Made by a program: the position numbers and the translations under genes
Part shown: one piece after another, positions 1 through 11,699 of the stretch
Position numbering within the stretch: the stretch's first letter is position 1
Layout of the letters: each line of letters starts with the position of its first letter
The notes under the pieces: generated by a model
What the model was told of the DNA's origin: nothing
The model's database searches: none
The model's input: only the letters and a program-made list of their open reading frames with translations
Source of the DNA: Liquidambar formosana
Taxonomy: Eukaryota > Streptophyta > Magnoliopsida > Saxifragales > Altingiaceae
Direction of reading: 5' to 3'
Assembly: GCA_039720395.1 (NCBI GenBank)
Contig: CM077826.1
Span: forward strand, 35,058,790 to 35,122,789
Length of the DNA stretch: 64,000 nucleotides

Positions 1-566
1 TGCTAAGTTTCGAACCATTTATGAGGAGCTCAATTTGTATTAACCTATTTCTGTTGATGTTAAGGCAATGCAACGTCAATGTGATTGTATGAATGTTGCT
101 CGATTCCTTTCTGGTTTATCATCTTCATTTAATTCAGTTAAATCCCAAATATTGGGTAGTAAGGAGCTTCCTTCTTTAAGTGAGGTGTTCAGTCATCTTC
201 GCCAAGCTTCTTTCTTTAACTCGACTACTTCTTTAGGGGTTAACCCTAATGATAAATCTGCTTAACTATTACTACCACCCCCATTGCTATGACTGGGGAT
301 GGTGGCCATTTTCGAGGTGGTTGTGGCGGCCGTGGCCATGGTGGCAGAGGTCGTGGTAGGGGACATGGTTTTTGGAAGTGTACACATTGTCGTGGTGATA
401 ACCACACAGTTGATTTTTGTTATAAGTTTCATGGTCAACCCTTAGTTAATCAGGCCATGTTTCATGATGATGAGTTTCAGTCTCCTATTCTTGCCACTCC
501 CACGACTTCATCAGTTCACAGTAGTCCTTCAATTCCTTTAATTGCCCCTGCTTCCCGAGTTGTTTC
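1..566 (+). pseudogene. Ty1-copia gag fragment with zinc knuckle
   Basis: This is the 3' part of a retrotransposon gag, cut by the window start. Positions 68-265 encode a piece of the UBN2-type gag (FLSGLSSSFNSVKSQILG). Positions 289-566 encode a Gly/Arg-rich stretch and then a CCHC knuckle, CTHCRGDNHTVDFCYKFHG, of the form CX2CX4HX4C, which binds RNA in copia gag proteins. A stop codon follows residue NDKSA at about 265, and the two pieces lie in different frames, so it cannot make a complete gag. The reading is cut at 566 by a solo LTR. Integrase and reverse transcriptase of the same element resume at about 2223. Confidence 0.8.
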
Positions 567-2218
567 TGTTAGAGTTATGCCCTAGAGCCAATCATAGAGA
601 TGATTGTTTAGGGATAAAGGAACAATCATTTGATTTCATTTATGTATGTCACATTTATTATTGATTTAATAAAAGGGCTTATTCTATTATGTTTGTATGC
701 ATCATTTATATTTACATAATATGTCCAAGGAGTTAGAGTTGAGAATATTGAATTACAAAGAGTTGTAATTATGAGACTGTAAATATATCTCTGTACTAAA
801 CTCCTAAATCATTCCTAGTTGAAGGTTCACTATGATGGACAGTAATGAACCATAGGACTAGCACTTGTTAGGTTGACTCTATAGGAGGATAGCTGGTCTC
901 AAGCTATTTGTGTGGAGACACTACAACCAACAGGTGGGTGCCTGTTAATAGAATAGGTACACTGAATGTGACCAAAGATTTGAGATAAACTGAATGGAGT
1001 TTTAACCTGCCTGTCAATCAGTTTCTCAATGTTATAGTGGTACAAGTAATCCTTAGACCTGAGACACCATAGTTACCTTATGCATGTAGCTTTAGAAGTT
1101 TGATAACACTAAGTGCAGATTCTATTCATGGGTCTGTAAAGGTGTTCATTGGCCCTATTGCTATATGTATGAAGGCATATGAGTGATCGACAAGGAATCC
1201 GTTACTCTCAGGAAAAAGAGAGAGAATGTCTCATATATCATTCATAATATAACTCATTCAGTCCATGGCCATGGCAGTGTGAATATGGAAAGGAGTTTCC
1301 ATAAGTTCATCATTGAGTTGATATTTATGAATGAGTATAAAGTAATTGAACTAGGGACTTGACAGACTTCCATGTCCTATTAGTTCAATTGGAGACATTG
1401 TGTAAATGGAAGGATGTAATTGTAACCTATAAACTATAACAGAAGGGTTCTTTGATAGATACATATTCACTTCATTAAGGACGACACCATGAACCATATG
1501 CTAGGTGTTATTCATGGTTAGTAGAAGCCCTAATTGATATAAGTGAGTTATAATCAATTAGGGAATTGGAAGGAGTTCCAATTAGACCCTAAATGGAAAG
1601 AGTTCCATTGTGCACACCTCGTGCTATTCCTACTACTTGATGATGTGAACCCAATGGGTCACACACTGATCATGCAAGATGAGCTTTAAAGTCTATGAGA
1701 GAAAGGATATGAGTGCATAAAGAATAGTTCTTTGAGGCCTATTTATATTTGATATAATTTATAGGGGTTATTGTGCAATTTAGAGAAATTGCATCACACC
1801 CTAATAGGGTTTCCCTCTATGGCCGGCCCCCCTAGTGTGGACTATATAAGTCACACTTTATGATGTGTGACATCATCACAAGAAAAAACCCCAAGGTGCT
1901 GGCCGAAATTTTCCAGCCCCCTCTCTCTCTCTCCACTCTTCTCCTACACTAGCAACAACAAGGAAAAAAGGGAAAGGACTTGAAGCTCTAGCTAGGTGTG
2001 GATACCGTTGGAGGCAGCATACTTGGGCTGCTCATTCACCGCTGTCCGGAATCAAAGCTTGGAGCAAAAAGGAGAAGACAAAATTCGGTAAGTGTTCTAA
2101 CCCTCTTCATAGTTAGGGTTTGATTTTGTATATGCATAGTTAGATTCATGGGCTGTGGAATCAAAGGGAAAAATTTTTTATATTCCGCACTTCTATTCTT
2201 CCCTCTTGTATGATTCAC
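567..2218 (+). mobile_element. Solo LTR, family 1, copy 1 (about 1.65 kb)
   Basis: This segment is collinear with 6076-7749 and with a diverged copy at 20155-23428. It starts TGTTAGAGTTATGCCCTAGA and ends near GATTCAC, where copy 2 ends GATTCCCAACA, so the family has the TGTT...AACA termini of an LTR. It has no coding capacity. It sits inside the copia element, and the copia protease and the N-terminal part of integrase are missing between its two flanks. It therefore marks a deletion or recombination rather than a clean insertion, and I see no target-site duplication. Long LTRs of this kind occur in Angela/SIRE-type copia elements; that assignment is inference. The exact 3' edge is uncertain by about 10 bp. 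Confidence 0.7.
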
Positions 2219-2222
2219 TTAT

Positions 2223-3012
2223 CTTTATCTCATGAAGGAAAGATTAGAGTTGTATGGGATTTTTTGAGCATTTTATAATGAAATAAAGACTCAATTTGAT
2301 GTTCCTATTCGTATTTTTCGTTCTGACAATGCTAAAGAATATTTTGAGTCTACTTTATCTCATTTTTTTTGTTGAGCATGGCATTATTCACCAATCCTCT
2401 TGTAATTACACTCTACAATAGAATGGGGTTGCTGAGCGTAAAATGCAACATTTACTAGAGACCACTCGAGCACTGTTGTTTCAAATGCATGTTCCTAAGC
2501 CCTATTGAAGTGATGCTGTTCTCACAACTTGCTATCTTATTAACCATATGCCTTTTACTGTTTTTGCTCGCCAGACTCCTCATGCCACCTTGTTTGCTCA
2601 TGTCAACTCCTTTTCTTTACCTCCCAAAGTCTTTGGTTGTGTGTGTTTTGTCCATGTGTTGAGTTTAGGAGGCAATAAACTTGATCTTAGATCTATTCGA
2701 TGTGTTTTTCTTGGTTATTCTCGAACTTAGAAGGGATACAAGTGTTATTCTCCTTTATTGAAGCGTCACATTGTGTGTGCTGATGTCACTTTTCTAGAGT
2801 CTGTGCCTTATTTTTCCTCTAGTTTTGTTAAATCAGAGTCTTATCTTCCTAGCTTACCTCCTCCTTTATTGGTCTCCCCTCCTTCTCTTGAGAAACCATT
2901 GCAGGTGTATACTCGGAGGCATGTTCCACCTATAGTTCCTTCTCCACGCCCACTGCTTACTTATCTTCCCCGTCTGGAGATCCGCCACTTGATTTGGATT
3001 CCTTACCTATAG
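2223..3012 (+). pseudogene. Ty1-copia integrase fragment
   Basis: Translation across 2223-2400 gives a rve-type integrase core (YLMKERLELYGIF, then IRIFRSDNAKEYFESTLSH) with an in-frame stop. Positions 2400-2530 give NGVAERKMQHLLETTRALLF, and 2548-2820 give the C-terminal part (FGCVCFVHVLSLGGNKLD, CVFLGYSRT). Stops at about 2505 and 2728 and a frameshift before the reverse transcriptase make it non-functional. The zinc-binding HHCC region and the protease are absent, removed at the solo LTR junction. Confidence 0.8.
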
Positions 3013-3149
3013 CTTTGCGTAAAGGTCAGCGTTTTTGTACTGCTCATCCCATTTCCAACTTGTTTCTTATACCCATTTGTCTTCTCCCTTTCATGCTTTT
3101 GTTACTTTCTTGTCTACTGTTTCGATTCCTATATCTGTTTAGGAAGCCC

Positions 3150-4570
3150 TATCTATTCCTGGTTGGAAGACTACTGTGGAGGATGAGATGTCTGCTCTTT
3201 ATCATAATCGCACTTGGGATCTTGTCTCATTGCCTCCAGAGAAAATTGCTGTGGGGTGTCGTTGGGTCTATGTTGTGAAGTACTTACCTGATGGGTCTGT
3301 TGAACGATTCAAAGCTCGCCTTGTGGCTAAAGGCTATACTCAAACTTATGGTGTAGACTATGCTAAGACCTTTTCTCTAATTGCCAAGATTGGGTCAGTT
3401 CACAATTTGATTTCTTTAGCAGCTACATTTGGATGGTCCCTCTTTCCGTTGGATGTTAAGAATGCGTTTTTACATGGGGATCTCCAGGAAGAAGTTTATA
3501 TGGAGTAACCGCCTGGGTTTGTTGCTCAGGGGGAGTATGGAAAAGTGTGTAGACTTCGCAAAGCCATCTATGGTCTCAAACAATCTCCTAGAGCCTGGTT
3601 TGGTAAGTTCAGTGAAGCAGTTTTATAGTTTGGGATGCGCTGTTGTCAATCTGATCATTCTATGTTTTCACTTATTTCAGATCGAGGGAAGATTTTATTT
3701 GTGGTTTATGTGGATGATATCATTATCACTGGAGATGACCAACTAGGCATTGCTAAGTTGAAGACCTTCCTACAAACTAGATTTCAAACTAAAGATTTGG
3801 GCAATTTACGTTACTTTTTGGGAATAGAGGTGGCTCGTTCCAAAGCAAGTATAAGTCTCTCACAAAGAAAATATGTGTTAGATATTCTTGAAGAGACTGG
3901 TATGTTGGGGACTAGACCTGTGGAAACCCCTATGGATTCTAATGTCAAATTACATTGTGATCAAGGAGAATTGTTGCCAGATCCAGAGAGATATCAACAT
4001 TTGGTCGATAATTTAAATTATCTTACTATTACTCGTCTAGACATATCCTTTGCAGTCAGTGTAATAAGTCAATTTATGGCATCACCACGTATTCCGCATT
4101 GGGAGGCCGTTATTAGAGTAGTAAGGTATCTTAAGACTCATCCTGGTCGTGGTCTCCTGTATAAAGCCAATGGTCACTTAAGGGTGGAAGGATTCGCTGA
4201 TTCAGACTGGACTGGATCTCCTTCTCACAGGAAGTCTACAACTGGATATTGCACCTTTTTGGGAGGTAACCTGATCACATGGAAAAGTAAGAAACAAAGC
4301 GTAGTTGCCAGGTCCAGTGCTGAAGCTGAATATCGAGCTATGGCTCATACTTCTTGTGAAATGTCTTGGATTAAACATCTTTTGGGAGAAATTGGTTTTG
4401 AGGTTTCATTACCTATGAAGATGTCATGTGATAACCAGGCTGCTATTCACATTGCTTCAAATCCAGTGTTCCATGAGAGGACTAAGCATATTGAAGTAGA
4501 TTGTCATCTTATTCGTGAGAAGGTGGAGAATGGTTTAATAGTGACCCCTTATGTTTCTATACAAGATTAG
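3150..4570 (+). pseudogene. Ty1-copia reverse transcriptase and RNase H, broken
   Basis: One frame carries the RVT_2 reverse transcriptase from [17 protein letters not shown] sequence (about 3170) through [14 protein letters not shown] (3508), then [16 protein letters not shown]. The catalytic VVYVDDIIITGDD (YVDD box) is at about 3700. RNase H follows, with FADSDWTGSPSHRKSTTGY and the characteristic ARSSAEAEYRAMA (about 4310-4350). In-frame stops at 3506-3508 and near 3627 break it; from 3635 to 4570 it is open for 311 codons. The long open 3' half suggests a moderately old insertion. Confidence 0.85.
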
Positions 4571-4658
4571 CTTGCAGATTTGTTTACCAAGTCTCTGTCT
4601 AAGGTTCGCTTAGATGTATTGTGCTACAAGTTGGGATTATATGATATATGCTCTCCAA

Positions 4659-4800
4659 CTTAAGGGGGAGTGTTATGAGATGTAATATGTCATTAGTATG
4701 AGGGTATTAATGTCTTTTCATTGATTATATATTTTATATAAATAAGATTTATTGGATGAGGGTTTGATTATCAAACTCTAACCATTTCGATCACAACATT
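4659..4800 (+). mobile_element. Copia polypurine tract and 3' LTR fragment
   Basis: The purine run TTAAGGGGGAG (4660-4670) is followed directly by TGTTATGAGATG, which is the arrangement of a polypurine tract and the start of a 3' LTR. The LTR-like sequence runs on for about 130 bp and then loses any recognisable end. Confidence 0.65.
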
Positions 4801-5954
4801 GATTTGATTGAAAAAAATCAAGCCAATCTAAAAATAAAATAATACAAAATCTAATACAAAATGAATACAAAACAAATCATGATGAATAGCAAAAAATAAG
4901 TAAAAAATTACTTGATTTCACTATGAATATCTAAAAAATAAAGTTAACCTAATAGAGAACTAGAAAATAAAGTTAAAATAAACTTGATTTCATGATGAAT
5001 AACTTGATTTAATGGAAAATCAAGTTAAAACAAACTTGATTTTCTGAAAAGTCTTACTTGATTTTTTAACCGGCAGCAGCAGCAAGGAAAACAAAAGGGA
5101 AAAAAAAAAAAAGAAAAGAAAAAAAGATGATGATGAAGAAGACAAAAACCACACTAGCCCCCCCCCCTCCAAAAAAAAAAATAAATAAAAAGGCAAAAAA
5201 AGAAGAAGAAGAAGAAGAAGATTACATGGTAAGAAGATTTGTTGATGACTCCTTCATTGTTGTGGCCCTGTAGATTTGGGTAGGGTATGATTGAGAAGCC
5301 GATTTGGGTGGGATAGGATCTCTAGCACCACTAAGAAGCAAATCTAGGTGAGTTTCTTCCATTGTAGACTTTTGTAGGTCGGTTTGAAACTCGACCTCTT
5401 GGGTTTGTTCATGGCATATGATGGCGATGTCCCCCACTGATGGCGAAGAAGATGTTCCATTTTTGAAATCATTGATCTCCCCTACCTTCGTTTTCTCTTC
5501 TTCAATAGCTTGAGAGGAAAGAAAGAATGTGAATGATAAAAAGAGGGAGAGAGTGGGTAAAGTGCGAAAGAAATTAAAGCTTCTTTAGGGGAATGATATA
5601 CAAAAGGAGATAAGGGCATTTTTGCTAAAACCTTTTTCTCGGCCAATTGGGTTTGTTAACAAGAGTTGGCCAATATATCATTTCTCTATAAATAAATAAA
5701 AAATAGCTCTACTATTAAAAAAAAATTAAAAATAGCTTAAGTAATTTTCACTATAATGAATTTAAAAATAGCTTTATCTCACTAAAAGAGCTCAAATGCA
5801 TTGGAGCTGCTCTTTAATCATAATGTTAAATATGTATATGTTTTTTCAAAGTACTCTAACAGATGTAAAAGGTCATGCGTGATCCACTACGACTGCCAAC
5901 TTACCTTAGGTTTGGTTTGAAATTGAAGAGGGTCAAAACAAGGCTTTATTACCA
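4801..5954. other. AT-rich spacer, no recognised gene
   Basis: The stretch holds A-rich and AAG-repeat runs (5090-5220). On the minus strand there is one open frame of about 100 codons, from roughly 5530 down to 5222, which includes VGDIAIICHEQTQEVEF and SGARDPIPPKSASQSYPTQ. It has no clear ATG at its upstream end and matches no family I know. It could be an exon or retroelement fragment. Nothing else is visible. Confidence 0.4.
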
Positions 5955-6075
5955 ATGAAGGTTGGCCTGAGTGGAAGGGGCTCTGATTGCTTAAACAAGG
6001 GGTCTCGGGTTCAAGTCCTTGTGGACTCAACAAACTTTCTTGGGAGAGATTCCTGCTTTGGCATCTAACAATACC
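5955..6075 (+). mobile_element. tRNA-derived SINE, 3' truncated
   Basis: Two RNA polymerase III promoter boxes are in the right order and spacing: an A-box-like TGGCCTGAGTGG at 5963-5974 and a B-box GGTTCAAGTCC at 6008-6018. The region does not fold as a complete tRNA, so a SINE head is the better reading. The solo LTR starting at 6076 follows directly and appears to cut the element. The 5' limit is approximate. Confidence 0.55.
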
Positions 6076-7749
6076 TGTTAGTAGTATGCCCTAGAGCCAA
6101 TCATAAAGATGATTATTTAGGGATAAAGAACAATCATTTGATTTCATTTATGTATGTCACATTTATTATTGAATTAATAAAAAGGCTTATTATATCATGT
6201 TTATTTGCATTCTTATATTTACATGATATGTCCATGGAGTTAGAGTTGAGAATATAGAATTACAAAGAGTTGTAATTTTGAGACTATAAATATATCTCTG
6301 TACTAAACTCCGAAAACATTCCTAGTAGAAAGTTCACTATGATGAACAGTAATGAACCATAAGACTAACATTTGTTAGGTTGACTCTTTAGGAGAATAGC
6401 TAATCTCAAACTATTTGTGTGGAGACACTACAACCAATAAGTGGGTGCCTATTACAATAATGGGTACACTGAATGTGACCAAAAATATGAGATCAATTGA
6501 GTGGAGTTTTAACCTGCTTGTCAATCAATTTTTCATTATTATAGTGGTACAAGTAATCCTTAGACCTGAGACACTGTAGTTGTTTTATGCATATAGCCTT
6601 AGAAGTTTAATAACACTAAGTGTAGACCCTTATAGGGGTTTATAAGGGTGTTTATTAGCCTTATTACTATATGTATGAAGGCATGTGAGTGATCAACAAG
6701 GAATCCATCACTCTCAGAAAAAAGAGAGAGAATGTCTCATATAGCATTCATTAATATAACTCATAAACTCCATGGCCATGGTAGGATGAATATAGAAAAT
6801 AGTTTCCATAAGTTCATCATTAAGTTGATATTCATGATTGAGTATAAAGTAATTAAACTAGGGACTTGACAGATTTTCATGTCATATTGGTTTAATTGGA
6901 CACATTGTGTAGATGGAAGGATGTAATTGTAACTTATAAACTATAACAGAAGAGTTCTATGCATGTAAGATATCTATTCACCTCATTAAGAACCACACCA
7001 TAAATCATTACTAAATGTTACTTATTGTTAGTAAAAACCCTAATTGATATAAATGAGTTATAATCAATTAGGGAATTGGAAGGAGTTTCAATTAGACCCT
7101 TAATGGAAAGAGTTCCATTATGCACACTTTATACTATTCCTACGACTTGATGATGTGAACCCAATGGGTCACACACTGATCATGCAAAGAGAGCTTCAAA
7201 GTCTATTAGAGAAAGGGTATAAGTGAATAAAAAATAGTTCTTAAAGGTCAAGTTTGTATATGATATAAACTAGAGGGGTTAATATGCAATTTAGAGAAAT
7301 TACATAAGTCCAATTAGGGTTTGGACTTCTCCCCCTTGGCCAGCCCTATTGAGTGGCTATTTAAGCTATGTGATAATGTGTGACATCATCACAATATCAC
7401 ACACCAACAAACCCTAGCCGACCCCTCCCTTGTTGGCTTTTTCTCTCTCTATTCTCTTCTCCTCTTCTAACAACAAACAAGGGAAAAGAAGAAAGGATTT
7501 GAAACTCTTGTTAGGTGTGGATACCATTGGAGGCAGAACACTTAGGCTACTCAATTCAATGCTGTCCGGAGTCAAAGTTTGGAGCAAAGGAAGATGACAA
7601 TCAAACTGTAAGTATTCTAACCCTCTTCTGGTTAGGGTTTTGGTTTTGGTTTTGTATTATAATATAATTAGATTCATGGGCTGTGGAATCGTTTAAGAAA
7701 AATTTTATAATTCCACACTTTGTTTTTCCTTCTAGTTCGATTCCCAACA
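6076..7749 (+). mobile_element. Solo LTR, family 1, copy 2 (1674 bp)
   Basis: This is the best-preserved copy. It starts TGTTAGTAGTATGCCCTAGA and ends GATTCCCAACA, giving TGTT/AACA ends. Collinearity with copy 1 holds along its whole length, including the shared near-palindrome around GTGTGACATCATCACAA. No retroelement open frame lies on either side, so it is a solo LTR. The 5 bp on either side (ATACC and GTATA) do not match, so no target-site duplication is left. Confidence 0.7.
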
Positions 7750-8632
7750 GTATATTGGAGGATTAGTCCTAGGCGAAACCTAGGGACACCTTGGGAAACC
7801 AAAAAAAAAAAAAAAACAAGGTTTTATTGGCTTTCTAGTCACCTCAATCGATTGGGACCTTAGGCCCGATTAATTGGGATTTGTCTAGAATGTGAAATTA
7901 GTTTATGTTGAGCTCGATCGGTTAGGACTTGGAACCTCGATTGATCAAGGTATGCCGAGACTTAAGTTTCATTTTATAAATCTAATTCCTTTTTGAGCCT
8001 ATCTCTAACCTAACTTGTGGGGTTCTTCTGTCTCTAACCTGACTCATGGGGTTCTCTTGTCCCACTATAAATACATTATTTTCATTAGAAAACCCCAAGA
8101 AAGCCTATCCTAATAGTCTCTTCTACTTATAAGTGCTTTCTACCCTTCTCTAGGCTTCCATAGATTGTGATATTCAAGTTCATGCTCTAGAGCCTTCTAA
8201 ACCGCAACCATTAACCTTCCATCAACTGTGTGAGAGGATCTAAGGTACTGGATTTAGTGAGTCACCGAGATTCCATTGACGGTGCATCGTAGAGTTCGAT
8301 GTAGTATGGACTGTGTTAAGAAACAAAAGGATCACTTTACGAAAGTACGAGGGATTGTATCGGTGTCTTCAAGGAGTGTAGAACACGGTTGTAGTGATGG
8401 TGGGTAACGTTTCTATGTCCATGGAAGAGTAAATATTGTTTTAGTGGATCGAGTTGTTGGACTAATGTCCCGTGATTTTTCCTTTGTTGGGTTTTTCACA
8501 TAAAAATTGCTTTTGTACTTGTTTGGAATGCTTATTTAGATTTTTATTAACTGGCTTGATCAAAGTATATCATTTGATCTGTTTAATCAAGTAGGTTAAT
8601 TGAGATCATTTTGTTCTTATATTGCTTTTTGA
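7750..8632. repeat. LTR-like segment with palindromic motifs
   Basis: Non-coding sequence with LTR-like features: a TATA-like CACTATAAATAC at about 8062 and a cluster of diverged palindromes at 7852-7950 (CAATCGATTGGG, CCGATTAATTGGG, CTCGATCGGTTAGG, CTCGATTGATCAAGG). No partner LTR is visible in the window, so the assignment as a retroelement LTR is tentative. Confidence 0.35.
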
Positions 8633-8779
8633 CCTAGTGGAAAGCGTATTGGAAAACAACACCCTCTTTTTTCTTTTCTTGAAAAGAAGATAAACATCTC
8701 AAGTCCACAAGCAAGAGAGAGTTAAAACTTTGAAATAATAATTTTATTGATCAAAACTTAACCTTACAATAAAAGAAAG

Positions 8780-8810
<31 letters not shown>

Positions 8811-9236
8811 GGTTGCAATTTCTAGTCCTAGTTGAACAACTAAACTTGAGGGAAATAAATGAAATTAAGGAAAATAACAAAAGATACCAAAAAAAGAAAA
8901 TTCCAACTAGCAACATAAATTGAAACCCCAAAACTTAAGGAGCAAGTTGGTGAAAATGGGGACCCACAACGACAACTGTAGTAGTAGATTTTTTTTTTTT
9001 TTTTCAAAAATAACAAAAACGCACTTTTAAAAACCAAAATAAAAGAATTCGCTCGAAAACCGACGTTTGTCATAACCACATGCAATGATGCGTATTAATT
9101 AGTACATCGATTCCAATTGACCTACCAAATTTAATGCAATTAGGAAATTTTAGCTTTCTCTCCTCTCTAGTGCTTTTTACTCTTTTACTTTTTGTGGTCC
9201 ACACGGATCATGAATTTTTCAGCAAGGTACTCTTCG
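8633..9236 (-). mobile_element. Solo LTR of the intron 4 Ty3-gypsy family
   Basis: The sequence is collinear with the two LTRs at 41064-41639 and 50889-51472: shared blocks include AAGCAAGAGAGAGTTAAAAC, AAACTTAAGGAGCAAGTTGG and GACAACTGTAG. It carries a (TA)n run at about 8782-8810 and a T run at 8991-9004 not present in the other two. No internal domains flank it, so it is a solo LTR. Strand is set by the full element. Confidence 0.7.
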
Positions 9237-9413
9237 TCATTTTCTATATATTGCTTATAATTTGGATTTTGATTAGCGGAAATTGAAGATTCGAATTGGA
9301 TAGACATATTTAATTTTCTAGTGGTGAAATTTTAAAAGATTCATTCACTAGGTCGAATTATATTAATATTCCTGGATTTCCATAAGATTTACAATTTACC
9401 GAAACATATAGAA

Positions 9414-9651
9414 GTGAAATATGGATTTGGATTTGCTCAAGTTGGGGTCTTCAACTTGACGCTCAATTTAACGTTAGATTTCGGACACGTGGGGGGATGC
9501 AATTATCAACGGTTAGGATGAGAAAGCTTTAGCATTTGTAGGAGAAGCCCAACCATTGATAATTGCATCACCTTATGTGTCAAAAATCTAACGCTAAATT
9601 GAGCGTCAAGTTAAAGACCCCAACTTGAGCAAATCCCAATCCGTGAAATAT
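9414..9651. mobile_element. Foldback MITE with 9-bp target duplication
   Basis: Positions 9423-9642 are a nearly perfect inverted repeat with arms of about 100 bp, starting GGATTTGGATTTGCTCAAG and ending with its complement GAGCAAATCCCAATCC, with a short loop near 9530. It is flanked by the perfect 9-bp direct repeat GTGAAATAT at 9414-9422 and 9643-9651. A 9-bp duplication is typical of Mutator-like transposition, so I call it a Mutator-type MITE; the superfamily is inference. Confidence 0.85.
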
Positions 9652-10770
9652 TAGTATGAAGCGCAACAACCCGCATATATCCCACCCAAGTACCCGACAG
9701 CGTGATACACGAGAGGGGGCCAGGACACTGAAAACAATTTGCTGGATCAGATATTTGCAATGATTTAATGAAAGAAAATGATGGACCACCCTTATGAATG
9801 CTCACCTCAATCTCTTCAATAAATGTCACCTCGTTGGAAGTACAAAGGGCACCCCTCAAAACTAGAGCACAACACAAAACAACGCTTCATTAATTAGTAG
9901 GTTGCTTTTTTCCATTTTTTTTTTTTTTTTTCAATTTTAGGTATCAAACAAGAAGCACAATATTCCATTTCTAAACATGCTCTAGCAACCCTTGATCCTT
10001 TGACATAAGCATCTAACCACCAATCATGAGGTACCAAGTGATTAGAGAAATATAACAGACATAACATTGAGAGGTGGATTGAGTGATTCTAAGGTTGATT
10101 TTTTATCAAGTAAGAGGTTTTGAGTTTAACTTTTCACTACTTTTTCTTATGGCTATCCTTATAGAATTTGTCTTATAATTATTCGGTGCATATGAGATAT
10201 GAAAACTACATATGTTTAAGAATTAGTCAAAACCTGTTAATATAAAAATATATATATATATATATAAAGTGATCAGAGAGATACCACTAACCATGCCATA
10301 CTGATAACTTGGATTTATAAATAATAAAAGGGATTTGGCCCCTTGCCCGTACCTAATTGCTTCAAGTGCGAGGAGCAAATGGAAAGGTAGCTAGGTACAA
10401 AGCTCCAGACATTCTTGTCAAAAAAAAAAAAAAAAAAAAAAAAAAGGAGAAAAAGGAGAGACGGAAAGGTAGATTCTCTCTGTTCACATGTCACAAAGCT
10501 GTCTGATTTGTCTTGGTTTTGGCTAAGAGTCCAAGTGATCTTATATCCTTGACTTTGCAGATTACCTCAGATAGATAAAGCATATTCAATTAAGCTAATG
10601 ATCCACCACTGCTTTTCTTGTTTCATCTTGTGGAATACAATTCAGCTGTATTGCTTACTTGCCTAATTAATTTGCCGGCCTGCAAGCATCCCATCTTTAA
10701 ATAGTGGTCCTTAAATCCATTTTTTTAAGGTCAATTATGCAAGTAGAAAAAGTTTATAAGAAAACATTAA
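9652..10770. other. Spacer, no recognised gene
   Basis: Low-complexity sequence with T, A and TA runs (9917-9932, 10249-10265, 10422-10445). I see no supported coding frame, RNA gene or clear element end. Confidence 0.5.
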
Positions 10771-11069
10771 GGCCTTTTTTGGATGTCCAATTCAAAATTA
10801 GATAATTTAAGAAATTTTATTTAGTATTAAAGGTATAATTCTATGATATTGAATTAACCAATTCAAGAAAATGATGATCATCCTAGACAAGAGTAGAAAT
10901 TCAAAATAGTAGCATTTTATGAATTTTTAAGAATTGATCCTACACCATCACTTATTATGATAACTTTTAATTTCTTAAATATCTAATTCAAGGTAATGGA
11001 TTTATATCTTTAGTACTATGTAAAAATTTTTGAATTGTTTAATTTCGATTTGGACAACCAAACAGGCCC
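10771..11069. mobile_element. MITE, TTTGGTTGTCCAATTC family, copy 1
   Basis: About 300 bp with terminal inverted repeats: GGCCTTTTTTGGATGTCCAA at the left and TTGGACAACCAAACAGGCC at the right. The element at 27165-27463 is collinear with it along its whole length, which shows a mobile family. The ends suggest hAT or PIF/Harbinger type; no clear target duplication is left. Confidence 0.7.
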
Positions 11070-11245
11070 TAATTATTATTATTAGTATTATTATTAATTT
11101 TTCCACTCGTCATTGCTCATTGGATTTGCAAGAGTGCAAAATTTTATACCATTTTAAGTCATATTAGCTGATGAATTGACACCCTTATGGTCAAACTTTC
11201 AAAATCTGAACCAGAAACTAGCTATTTACAGCAACAATGCTCATG

Positions 11246-11432
11246 GGTCTATCAAGTTTCACCCATATATAGAAAATTATGGAGTACTATTGGTTTGAAA
11301 AAAACAACCCTCTCCAAAAGAAAAAACTAAAGTAGAAACGGTCTATCAAGTTTCACCCATATATAGAAAATTATGGAGTACTATTGGTTTGAAAAAAACA
11401 CACCTCTCCAAAAGAAAAAATAAAGTAAAAAG
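11246..11432. repeat. 94-bp tandem duplication
   Basis: The unit starting GGTCTATCAAGTTTCACCCA occurs twice head to tail (11246 and 11340) with only a few differences, mostly in the A-rich part. Confidence 0.9.
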
Positions 11433-11567
11433 GGCTAAATTTCTTGGTTCCACTTACTACTCCTTGAATCAATGTGTATGCCCTTATGAGATTGAGTGCA
11501 AGGGAATATAAAATAATTATCACATTGAAGCTTAAGAAAGAGAATGAAAAGTAAGAAAGGAGCTAAT

Positions 11568-11699
11568 GTCCCGTTTGTTTGGTTAAAATCGGTGGAATCG
11601 GAATAGAAAGAAATAAGATATCAATGATTAGTGTGCGGTTGAAATATCATTTAATTCCATTTTGATGTCCTCCTATTATGATCAAACAAAGGTGCCCTT
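11568..11699. mobile_element. Possible short MITE
   Basis: About 130 bp with weak terminal inverted repeats: GTCCCGTTTGTTTGG at the left, and CAAACAAAGGTGCCC at the right. No internal coding sequence and no clear target duplication. Confidence 0.4.

Noticed and set aside
5955..6035. A tRNA gene from the A and B boxes
   Set aside because: No cloverleaf with acceptor and anticodon stems can be drawn; a SINE head explains the boxes.
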